A stretch of DNA of 8,420 bases from Oscillibacter sp. (GCA_009773995.1 VSMY01000107.1:1-8420); one strand, 5' to 3'; shown: positions 1 to 5,220, counted from the first letter of the stretch. The notes: a model not told the origin generated them from the letters alone. A program made the numbers and translations.

Positions 1-26
1 TCGAGCCTCGTTGCCCGCTCCAGCTC

Positions 27-90
27 AAAAATTCCCACCACCGCTCCGTTTCCGGCTTTGCCGAAAACTGCGCTATGGTGGGAATTTTTT
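27..90. terminator. Long-armed bidirectional hairpin terminator
   Basis: Perfect 14-bp inverted repeat, arms 27-40 and 76-89, around a 35-nt middle that holds a small nested hairpin (CGGC-TTT-GCCG, 53-63). The right arm ends in a T-run (85-90). The left arm starts with AAAAA, so the minus strand also ends in T's, and the element could stop transcription from both sides. It presumably closes a gene lying left of the window. Confidence 0.65.
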
Positions 91-95
91 CGCTT

Positions 96-137
96 TCACC
101 TGCGAACCGCGCTGCTGGGTTCGCAGGTGATTTTTTT
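96..137 (+). terminator. Intrinsic terminator, tandem with the preceding one
   Basis: Perfect 13-bp stem (96-108 with 118-130), a 9-nt loop and seven T's (131-137). It lies 6 nt after the previous hairpin and 31 nt before a strong promoter, so it isolates the downstream small-RNA locus from upstream readthrough. Confidence 0.85.
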
Positions 138-168
138 ACGGGGGACGAGGGACGAAGGACGGGGGTGT

Positions 169-197
169 TTGACAAGAACGGGCGTCTTTGGTATGAT
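169..197 (+). promoter_or_regulatory. Strong sigma-A promoter of the small-peptide mRNA
   Basis: TTGACA (169-174), 17-nt spacer, TATGAT (192-197): six and five of six consensus matches. The predicted transcription start is near 204. The promoter and the first ~30 transcribed bases are a diverged copy of the opposing promoter at 475-502. Confidence 0.8.
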
Positions 198-298
198 GAA
201 CACGGAAGGACGCTGTTGCATAACAGGCGGTCGGCACATTCCCTTGTGAAAGGGGGTGGTTCATTTCCCGGAGATTGCATCGAAGGGAGGTGGCGCTG

Positions 299-385
299 AT
301 GTGGAGAAGGCGGCTGTACATAGTACTCCGGTTTCTGGTGTGTCTGGCCTTTTGGGCCTGCATACTGACCATAAAAGCGTGTTGA
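299..385 (+). CDS. 28-residue hydrophobic membrane peptide, candidate type I toxin
   Basis: The ATG at 299 follows a good Shine-Dalgarno (AAGGGAGGTGG, 283-293). The product has a basic N-terminus (MWRRR), then one hydrophobic segment at about residues 6-25 (core VLRFLVCLAFWACIL), and ends KAC. Length and build match small membrane-acting toxins of type I systems (Fst, TxpA/BsrG and similar classes), but I recognise no specific family by sequence. The mRNA would begin near 204, giving a ~95-nt structured 5' UTR, and run to the terminator at 490-521. A convergent antisense RNA overlaps its last three codons and 3' UTR. The promoter, RBS and reading frame are clear. The toxin role is inferred from architecture; the peptide could instead be a small regulatory membrane protein. 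Confidence 0.6.
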   Translation: MWRRRLYIVLRFLVCLAFWACILTIKAC

Positions 386-417
386 CCGCTCGGCTTAGGC
401 CCCGAACGGTCAACGTG
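378..417. terminator. Hairpin at the toxin stop codon, likely end of the antisense RNA
   Basis: Stem 378-388/407-417 (11 pairs, two of them G-U), continued by 390-393/402-405 across one mismatch. On the minus strand it is followed by CTTTTAT, a weak T-tract, so it probably terminates the leftward RNA. On the plus strand the following bases are not T-rich, so the mRNA probably reads through to 521. The stem includes the UGA stop of the peptide. Confidence 0.5.
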
Positions 418-468
418 GTAAACACGATTTGATTTCACGGGCTGACCGCCATGCAGCAGCGCCCTTCC
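378..468 (-). ncRNA. Putative ~90-nt antisense RNA (antitoxin-like)
   Basis: Expected to start near 468 from the promoter at 475-502 and end at the hairpin 378-417. It lies wholly within the 3' part of the peptide mRNA, so it is fully complementary to that mRNA from the last codons into the 3' UTR. Its 5' end (451-468, minus strand) reads GGAAGGGCGCTGCTGCAT, matching 16 of 18 bases of the mRNA's own 5' end (204-221). Both 5' regions can fold so that a self-complementary GCAT sits in a loop, which could allow loop-loop contact. No coding frame with a ribosome site is visible in it. Existence and ends are inferred from promoter and hairpin only. Confidence 0.5.
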
Positions 469-474
469 ATGTTT

Positions 475-502
475 ATTATACCAAACCGGGCCGCTTTGTC
501 AA
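475..502 (-). promoter_or_regulatory. Near-consensus promoter of the antisense RNA
   Basis: On the minus strand: TTGACA (502-497), 16-nt spacer, TATAAT (480-475), both hexamers perfect. The -35 box lies inside the stem of the rightward terminator (490-515), so the two signals share DNA. Confidence 0.8.
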
Positions 503-521
503 GAGACAGGGCGGCTTTTTT
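490..521 (+). terminator. Intrinsic terminator of the small-peptide mRNA
   Basis: 11-bp stem (490-500 with 505-515, two G-U pairs), AAGA loop, then six T's (516-521). It ends the rightward transcript just beyond the antisense promoter, so the mRNA covers the complete antisense unit. Confidence 0.8.
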
Positions 522-646
522 GGAAGGCGAAGGGGATCGGGCTTTCAGCTCAGCGCCGGATTAGCGGCAGCGAGGAGGGGAGGACAGTCCATGCATCAAC
601 CTCCAAACCCCCCGCTCAATCTACGCCGCGGGCAGAAGACCTGCGT

Positions 647-677
647 AAAAAACGGAGGCACGCTCTGCGCGCCCCCG
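647..677 (-). terminator. Intrinsic terminator for the leftward XRE gene
   Basis: Read on the minus strand: 11-bp stem (677-667 with 663-653, two G-U pairs), loop AGA, then six T's (652-647). It lies ~150 nt past the stop of the XRE regulator and is the first good minus-strand terminator after it. On the plus strand the stem is followed by TTTT, so it may be weakly bidirectional. Confidence 0.65.
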
Positions 678-751
678 TTTTCTCTCTTCCACCGTGCACG
701 GCGCATTCTCTCTTTTCGCAAAAGAGAGAATGGGGGGTGCATTGCCAGGCC

Positions 752-815
752 ATCATCATGGCTTGAGTCTCCCCCGCGCGTCAGCGCCGGAAAGACCTCC
801 CCGCCCGCAAGGGCG
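752..815. repeat. REP-like repeat, copy 1
   Basis: Ends in the tetraloop hairpin CGCCCGCAAGGGCG (802-815). The exact reverse complement occurs at 5088-5101. The preceding part (GGCCATCATCATGGCTTGA, about 752-770) matches GGCCGTCACCATGGC-TGA downstream of ileS with few differences. Two non-coding copies on both orientations suggest a dispersed intergenic repeat family. Confidence 0.5.
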
Positions 816-827
816 AGTACCAGCCTA

Positions 828-1040
828 TTACCAATAGGGCTTGGGGTCCTCCGCCAGCCCCAAAATATAATCCACACTGGTGTGGTAAAACCTCGCCAGC
901 GCAATCAGCGCCCCGCTGGGGATATCCAGCCCCCCGCTCTCATAGCGGGAATAGGTGGCCTGAGACACATGGAGCAGCTCCGCCAGGGCCCGCTGGGGCA
1001 GGTCCCGGTCCTCCCGCAGGTCCCGCAGCCTTTGATACAT
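828..1040 (-). CDS. XRE/Cro-family transcriptional repressor, 70 residues
   Basis: The product is essentially a lone helix-turn-helix domain: helices fall in about residues 4-60, with the HTH core at 16-37 (QRALAELLHVSQATYSRYES). The family signature S-Q-x-T-Y-S-R-Y-E is intact, and the protein ends shortly after DYILGLAEDP, a common C-terminus of these small regulators. I start it at the ATG at 1040 because AAGGAGGG lies 7-8 nt upstream. The in-frame ATG further up would translate that Shine-Dalgarno. Divergently placed to the 57-residue gene, with two palindromes between that are its probable operators. Likely a cytoplasmic dimeric repressor controlling itself and its neighbour; ligand and regulon cannot be told. 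Confidence 0.9.
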   Translation of the reverse strand: MYQRLRDLREDRDLPQRALAELLHVSQATYSRYESGGLDIPSGALIALARFYHTSVDYILGLAEDPKPYW

Positions 1041-1086
1041 GCCGGTTCCCTCCTTCCTGGACTTCCAATTCTTTTCCATTTTAGGA

Positions 1087-1103
1087 TATGCGAAAATTGC
1101 ATA
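1087..1103. promoter_or_regulatory. Putative XRE operator 1
   Basis: TATGCGAAAATTGCATA, a 17-bp near-palindrome (half-site TATGC/GCATA). It lies upstream of the repressor start and downstream of its likely promoter region, and partly overlaps the -35 side of the rightward promoter. Confidence 0.6.
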
Positions 1104-1132
1104 TTGATTTTTATACGAAAATCGCATAAAAT
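1104..1132 (+). promoter_or_regulatory. Promoter of the 57-residue gene
   Basis: TTGATT (1104-1109), 17-nt spacer, TAAAAT (1127-1132). The spacer and first bases of the -10 box are covered by operator 2. A start near 1139 leaves a ~29-nt leader before the TTG start codon. Confidence 0.6.
1112..1128. promoter_or_regulatory. Putative XRE operator 2
   Basis: TATACGAAAATCGCATA differs from operator 1 at only two of 17 positions, and the two together imply the palindromic consensus TATGCGA-AAA-TCGCATA. Centre-to-centre distance is 25 bp. It fills the spacer of the rightward promoter, so binding would block RNA polymerase. Confidence 0.65.
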
Positions 1133-1167
1133 GTGAGGGACGAAAAAACCGGGGAAGGGGGATCGCG

Positions 1168-1341
1168 TTGCCCAAGAGAAAACAGGAGGACCGCCGGGTC
1201 TGGCGGGTGTGGGTGGATACCCAGCGGCGGGTGGTCTCCTTCCACGAGGCGCCGGGGTATCAGATGCTGGAGTTCCGCAGCTACGAGCTGTTCCAGAGCT
1301 GCATTGACGGCTACACGGCCCAGCGCTACCGCTACCAATAA
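1168..1341 (+). CDS. Small protein of unknown function, 57 residues
   Basis: Starts at TTG 1168, 6 nt after a purine-rich ribosome site (GGGGAAGGGGG, 1151-1161), and ends in TAA at 1339-1341. The protein is basic and aromatic-rich (KRKQEDRRVWRVWVDTQRR at the start, AQRYRYQ at the end), has no membrane segment or signal peptide, and contains one Cys. I do not recognise a named domain; the compact mixed charged/aromatic pattern suggests a soluble folded small protein. It is divergent from the XRE repressor and shares operator DNA with it, so it is probably repressed by it. No terminator is visible before the next promoter (1361), so it may read into the T-box leader. Confidence 0.65.
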   Translation: MPKRKQEDRRVWRVWVDTQRRVVSFHEAPGYQMLEFRSYELFQSCIDGYTAQRYRYQ

Positions 1342-1360
1342 AAAAAGTCCCGCCAGACGG

Positions 1361-1388
1361 TTGACAAACGGAAAAAACGTGTTATCAT
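1361..1388 (+). promoter_or_regulatory. Promoter of the T-box/ileS transcript
   Basis: TTGACA (1361-1366), 16-nt spacer, TATCAT (1383-1388). An alternative -10 is CATAAT (1386-1391) with a 19-nt spacer. It starts transcription about 15 nt before Stem I of the T-box. Confidence 0.7.
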
Positions 1389-1404
1389 AATGTGCAACTG
1401 AACA

Positions 1405-1680
1405 TTTGGGCGTGGATGAGGACGAGTAGCCGGACAGGACCCTGCCAAGAGAGCCGCCGTTTTGGTGCGAGGCGGCCAGGGCTGGCGGTGAAAATCACCT
1501 CGGAGCCTCCTGCTGAAAGACGACGCGAGTAGGTAAGGACGTGTGGCGGGCGTTATTCCGCCGGCCCGTGTTGGCGGGCGCTGAGGGGCCGTTTCCCGCG
1601 AGGGGGCGGCAAGAAGAGTGGTATCGCGGAGCGTATGACAGCGCCTCCGTCTCTTGAAAGGGAGACGGAGGCGTTTTTTT
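1405..1680 (+). promoter_or_regulatory. Isoleucine T-box leader (tRNA-sensing riboswitch)
   Basis: Stem I begins about 1410 (GCGT 1410-1413 pairs with ACGC 1523-1526) and carries the typical GAGGACGAGTAG motif, the apical AAGAGAG element and stem GCCGCC/GGCGGC (1453-1458/1471-1476) with GGTGCGAG. The specifier loop reads GAAAATCACC, with ATC at 1494-1496, an Ile codon. The T-box sequence AAGAAGAGTGGTATCGCGG is at 1611-1629; UGGU (1619-1622) would pair with the ACCA end of uncharged tRNA-Ile. The antiterminator pairs AAGAG (1614-1618) with CTCTT (1651-1655) and GCGGAG (1626-1631) with CTCCGT (1645-1650), leaving a 7-nt bulge. It is mutually exclusive with the terminator. Uncharged tRNA-Ile should therefore permit readthrough into the NTF2-like gene and ileS. 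Confidence 0.93.
1642..1680 (+). terminator. T-box regulated terminator
   Basis: Perfect 12-bp stem (1642-1653 with 1662-1673), 8-nt loop, seven T's (1674-1680). Its 5' arm supplies the 3' strand of the antiterminator. Confidence 0.93.
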
Positions 1681-1743
1681 GATGTTCTCGGATATGCACA
1701 GAATACAAACCGTATTTTGCGCTTAATAAAATACCATTTGGAG

Positions 1744-2271
1744 ATGATGGCGTTGAAGATGCCGGGTACTATTACGCTGGTCCTTGAGGACACCCCGGAG
1801 AAGTTCCGCCCCCTGGCGGAGGAGATCGTCCCGCCGTTGATAGAGCTTCTGCGGGGCCTCTGCGCCCTGGAGGAGAAGTTTTGCGCCCGGGGACAGAAGC
1901 AGCGGGCGGAACGCCCCGGCGGAATTTACTCTACCCAGGCCCACCCCAACAGCAAAGCCCTTTGGGATTACTACCGGGACGCTTACAAAGCCCTGCTGGA
2001 CCCCCGCTGTACGGAAAAGCTTTTGGCCCAGCGGCGGGGCTGCTGCCGGAGCATGGGAGACCCGGCGGATTTTGCCTGCTTGAAGGGAACGGCAGAGATT
2101 GTCTTCACCATGAAAAGCAAGAGCAAGGCCGTGGTGATTGTCCGGGCCTTCGACGGCTTCGGCAGCGACTGCCGCTTTGAGCTGAAACCGGAGGCCGGAG
2201 AGTGGAAAATTGATAAGGTGTCCCAGAACACCTGCGGCAGCGGGCCCTGGCGGACAAACTTCTATTTTTAG
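1744..2271 (+). CDS. Probable NTF2-fold immunity-like protein
   Basis: Up to 175 residues, no signal peptide or membrane segment, so cytoplasmic. The N-terminal third (TPEKFRPLAEEIVPPLIELL...) looks helical. The C-terminal part has the pattern of NTF2-fold immunity proteins of polymorphic toxin systems: ALLDPRCTEKLL, a middle stretch ending in a strand IVFTMKSKSKAVVIV, then FELKPEAGEWKIDKV and a W near the end. These proteins neutralise a cognate toxin by binding; no toxin gene is next to it, so an orphan immunity gene or another NTF2-like role is possible. The start is uncertain: ATG 1744, ATG 1747, TTG 1753 (9 nt after GGAG 1740-1743) and ATG 1759 are all in frame and no strong Shine-Dalgarno decides. 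The frame opens further upstream, but only inside the T-box terminator. It lies between T-box and ileS and should be transcribed with ileS during Ile starvation. Confidence 0.6.
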   Translation: MMALKMPGTITLVLEDTPEKFRPLAEEIVPPLIELLRGLCALEEKFCARGQKQRAERPGGIYSTQAHPNSKALWDYYRDAYKALLDPRCTEKLLAQRRGCCRSMGDPADFACLKGTAEIVFTMKSKSKAVVIVRAFDGFGSDCRFELKPEAGEWKIDKVSQNTCGSGPWRTNFYF

Positions 2272-2317
2272 TTTGGCATACTATACAAATAGCAATATTA
2301 TAAAGGAGTAATACAAA

Positions 2318-5077
2318 ATGGACTACAACAAAACCATCAACCTGCCGAAGACCGACTTCCCCATGCGGGCGGGCCTGCCCAAGCGGGAGCCGGAGATGCT
2401 GAAGCGCTGGGAGGCGGAGGACGTCTACCACGAGCTCCTCAAAAAGAACGAGGGCAAGCCCCTCTTCAACCTCCACGACGGCCCTCCGTTCTCCAACGGG
2501 TCCATCCACATGGGAACGGCCATGAACAAGGCCATCAAGGACATCATCACCCGGTCCTACGCCATGCGGGGCTATTACACCCCCTATATCCCCGGCTGGG
2601 ACAACCACGGAATGCCCATCGAATCCAACATCATCAAACAAAATAAGCTCAACCACAAGGCCATGTCCATCCCCGACTTCCGGTCCGCCTGCCATGACTT
2701 CGCCGCCCACTATGTGGACGTGCAGCGGGAGGCATTCAAGCGCATCGGCGTTGTCGGCGACTGGGACCACCCGTACCTTACCATGAACCCCGGCTTCGAG
2801 GCCGAGGAGGTGAAGGTCTTCGGGGAGATGTACAAGAAGGGCTACATCTACAAGGGCCTGAAGCCCGTGTACTGGTGCCCCCACGACGAGACCGCCCTGG
2901 CCGAGGCCGAGATCGAGTACCAGGAGGACCCCGTCACCACCGTCTATGTGAAGTTCCCCATGCATGACGACCAGGGGAAGCTGGGGGCCTTTGACCACAG
3001 CAAGCTCTTCTTCGTGATCTGGACCACCACCATCTGGACCCTGCCGGGGAACCTGGCCATCGCCCTGCACCCCGCCGAGAGCTACGCCGTGGTGAAAGCC
3101 TCCAACGGTGAGCACTATATCATGGCCGAGGCCCTGACGGAGAAGGTCATGGGCCTGGGGGGCTTTGACTCCTGGGAGATCGTGGAGACCCACCCGGGCA
3201 GCTTCTTCGAGAACATGCTGGCGGACCACCCGTTCCTGCCTAAGACCAGCCGCCTGCTGCTGGCGGACTACGTCACCATGGACTCCGGCACGGGCTGCGT
3301 CCACACGGCCCCGGGCTTCGGCGCGGACGACTACCAGACCTGCCGCCGGTACGGCATGGACATGGTGGTCCCCGTGGACGACCAGGGCAAGCACACGGAC
3401 TACGCCGGAAAATACGCCGGCATGACCACCGACGAAAGTAATCCCGTCATCCTGGCGGACATGAAGGAGAGCGGCATGCTCTTCGCCTCCGAGGACATCG
3501 TCCACAGCTACCCCCACTGCTGGCGCTGCAAGAGCCCCATCATCTTCCGGGCCACGCCTCAGTGGTTCTGCTCCGTGGACAGCTTCAAGGACGAGGCCTG
3601 CGCCGCCGCCGACGAGGTCCGCTGGGTGCCCAAGTGGGGCATCGACCGGATGAAATCCATGATCCGGGAGCGGGCCGACTGGTGCATCAGCCGCCAGCGC
3701 CGCTGGGGCCTGCCCATCCCCGTGGTCTACTGCAAGGACTGCGGCAAGCCCGTGGTGACGGACGAGACCATCGGGGCCATCTCGAAGCTCTTCGGGGCCG
3801 AGGGTTCCAACGCCTGGTTTGCCAAGGAGGCGGAGGAGATTCTCCCCGCCGGCTTCGCCTGCCCCTACTGCGGCGGGAAGTCCGGCTTTGAGAAGGAGAC
3901 GGACACCCTGGACGGCTGGTTCGACTCCGGCTCCACCCACTACGCCGCCATGAAGAAAGACCAGGGCTTCTGGCCCGCCACCATGTATATGGAGGGCCTG
4001 GACCAGTACCGGGGCTGGTTCCAGAGCTCCCTGCTCACCGCCGTGGGCGCCTTCGGCAAGGGAGCCCCCTTCAAGGAGTGCGTCACCCACGGCTGGACCG
4101 TGGACGGCGAGGGGAAGGCCATGCACAAATCCGCCGGAAACGGCATGGACCCCGCCGAGGTCATCGACAAATACGGCGCGGACATCCTCCGGCTCTGGGC
4201 GGCAAATACGGACTACCACGCCGACGTCCGCTGCTCCCACGAGATTTTCAAGCAGCTCTCCCAGAACTACCTGAAGTTCCGCAACACCGCCCGGTACTGC
4301 CTGGGCAACCTGGACGGCTTCGACCCCAACTGCCTCACCGCCCCCGGCGAGATGGTGGAGCTGGACCGCTGGGCCGTGACGAAGCTGAACGCCCTGATTG
4401 AAAAGTGCTTTGCCGCCTATGACGAGTACGAGTTCCTGGCGGCCACCCACGCCGTCAACGACTTCTGCGTGGTGGACATGTCCAACTTCTACCTGGATGT
4501 CATCAAGGACCGGCTCTACTGCGACGAGAAGGACGGAGCCCTGCGCCGCAGCGCCCAGACGGCCCTGTACCTGATTCTGGACGCCATGACCCGCATCATG
4601 GCCCCGATACTCGCCTTCACCTGCGACGAGATCTGGCAGGCCATGGCCCACCGGGAGGGGGACGATCCCCGGAACGTGCTGTTTAACGACATGCACCAGC
4701 CCTTCGCGGACTACGCCCTGGATGCCGCCGCCATGGAGAAGTGGGCGGCCATTGAGGCTCTCCGGGACAAGGTGAACGCCGCCCTGGAGGCCGCCCGGAG
4801 CGAGAAGACCATCGGCAAGAGCCTGGAGGCCGCCGTCACCCTCACCGTGCCGGAGGAGAACGCCTGGCTGGCGGAGACGCCGGAGCTGGCGGACCTGCTC
4901 ATCGTGTCCCAGGTGACGGTGAAGATCGGGGCCGAGGCCGCCGTGGAGGTCTCCAAGGCCCAGGGCGGCAAGTGCGAGCGGTGCTGGAAGGTGCTGGGCT
5001 CTGTGGGCTCCGACGCGGAGCATCCCACCCTGTGCCCCCGCTGCGCGGCGGCGGTGCGGAATTTGCCTCAGTTCTAA
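2318..5077 (+). CDS. ileS: Isoleucyl-tRNA synthetase
   Basis: Charges tRNA-Ile with isoleucine in the cytoplasm. The 919-residue length and C-terminal zinc site fit the bacterial class (IleS1). Visible in order: HIGH motif as HMGT (64-67) in PFSNGSIHMGT; GWDNHGMPIE (93-102); the CP1 editing domain with WTTTIWTLPGN and GTGCVHTAPGFGADD (324-338), which clears mischarged Val; LDGWFDSGSTHYA and GLDQYRGWFQSSLL of the catalytic core; the KMSKS loop as KAMHKS (600-605); a helical anticodon-binding region; and a C-terminal zinc ribbon C886/C889-C906/C909. The ATG has AAAGGAG 9 nt upstream (2302-2308). It lies 46 nt after the NTF2-like gene. The T-box with an Ile specifier upstream supports both identity and control. 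The loop variant lacking the first Lys of KMSKS is the only oddity. Confidence 0.98.
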   Translation: MDYNKTINLPKTDFPMRAGLPKREPEMLKRWEAEDVYHELLKKNEGKPLFNLHDGPPFSNGSIHMGTAMNKAIKDIITRSYAMRGYYTPYIPGWDNHGMPIESNIIKQNKLNHKAMSIPDFRSACHDFAAHYVDVQREAFKRIGVVGDWDHPYLTMNPGFEAEEVKVFGEMYKKGYIYKGLKPVYWCPHDETALAEAEIEYQEDPVTTVYVKFPMHDDQGKLGAFDHSKLFFVIWTTTIWTLPGNLAIALHPAESYAVVKASNGEHYIMAEALTEKVMGLGGFDSWEIVETHPGSFFENMLADHPFLPKTSRLLLADYVTMDSGTGCVHTAPGFGADDYQTCRRYGMDMVVPVDDQGKHTDYAGKYAGMTTDESNPVILADMKESGMLFASEDIVHSYPHCWRCKSPIIFRATPQWFCSVDSFKDEACAAADEVRWVPKWGIDRMKSMIRERADWCISRQRRWGLPIPVVYCKDCGKPVVTDETIGAISKLFGAEGSNAWFAKEAEEILPAGFACPYCGGKSGFEKETDTLDGWFDSGSTHYAAMKKDQGFWPATMYMEGLDQYRGWFQSSLLTAVGAFGKGAPFKECVTHGWTVDGEGKAMHKSAGNGMDPAEVIDKYGADILRLWAANTDYHADVRCSHEIFKQLSQNYLKFRNTARYCLGNLDGFDPNCLTAPGEMVELDRWAVTKLNALIEKCFAAYDEYEFLAATHAVNDFCVVDMSNFYLDVIKDRLYCDEKDGALRRSAQTALYLILDAMTRIMAPILAFTCDEIWQAMAHREGDDPRNVLFNDMHQPFADYALDAAAMEKWAAIEALRDKVNAALEAARSEKTIGKSLEAAVTLTVPEENAWLAETPELADLLIVSQVTVKIGAEAAVEVSKAQGGKCERCWKVLGSVGSDAEHPTLCPRCAAAVRNLPQF

Positions 5078-5085
5078 AGCCGGAA

Positions 5086-5154
5086 CCCGCCCTTGCGGGC
5101 GGGGCGGATTGGAGGCCGTCACCATGGCTGAAATCCTCCCCGCCCGTCAGGGCG
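5086..5154. repeat. Paired REP-like repeat downstream of ileS, copies 2 and 3
   Basis: Two small hairpins in opposite orientation: 5086-5103 (7-bp stem, loop TTGC; core is the exact reverse complement of 802-815) and 5141-5154 (CGCCC-GTCA-GGGCG). Flanking GGGGCGGATT (5101-5110) and AATCCTCCCC (5132-5141) also pair imperfectly, so the block can fold as one cruciform-like unit. Neither hairpin has a following T-run, so I do not call it a terminator, though it may protect the ileS mRNA 3' end. Confidence 0.55.
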
Positions 5155-5220
5155 AGCAAAAGCCCCTTCTTATCTCATAAAATTGCGTTATTTGCCAAAT
5201 AAATTTTTTGCCTATTTCCC

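Larger units (their letters stand above)
522..827. other. Gene-free interval with hairpins and REP-like repeats
   Basis: I see no supported gene here: open frames lack ribosome sites and cross other features. Besides the terminator at 647-677 it holds a perfect 13-bp hairpin (704-716/720-732, loop CGC). Its arm, a TTCTCTCTTTT-type sequence, also occurs at about 677-690, so alternative pairings exist. At 752-815 lies a REP-like block resembling 5112-5156. The bases at 522-600 show nothing I can name. Confidence 0.5.

Noticed and set aside
136..438. A 100-codon minus-strand frame over the small-peptide locus.
   Set aside because: No ribosome site before its start, and it would be translated from an RNA expected to end near 378; better explained by the antisense RNA reading.
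752..815. A CRISPR array, because of the repeated short hairpins.
   Set aside because: Copies are few, inverted, irregularly spaced and far apart, with no spacers or cas genes.
429..1136. A 235-codon plus-strand frame.
   Set aside because: It crosses a terminator, the REP-like block, the XRE gene (antisense) and the operator region, and has no Shine-Dalgarno; its translation shows no protein-like pattern.
1654..1743. An upstream extension of the NTF2-like protein beginning MKGRRRRFF.
   Set aside because: That start lies in the loop of the T-box terminator with no usable Shine-Dalgarno, and the extra residues are basic low-complexity translation of the terminator stem.
2273..2301. A promoter-like TTGGCA-17-TATTAT just before ileS.
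   Set aside because: Transcription would start around 2308, within or after the ileS Shine-Dalgarno (2302-2308), leaving an mRNA without a ribosome site; the T-box transcript is the better source.
2105..5125. A 1006-codon open frame on the minus strand opposite ileS.
   Set aside because: It is a by-product of the GC-rich third positions of ileS: the translation is a low-complexity run of V, G, H, L, A and D with no domain, and has no ribosome site.
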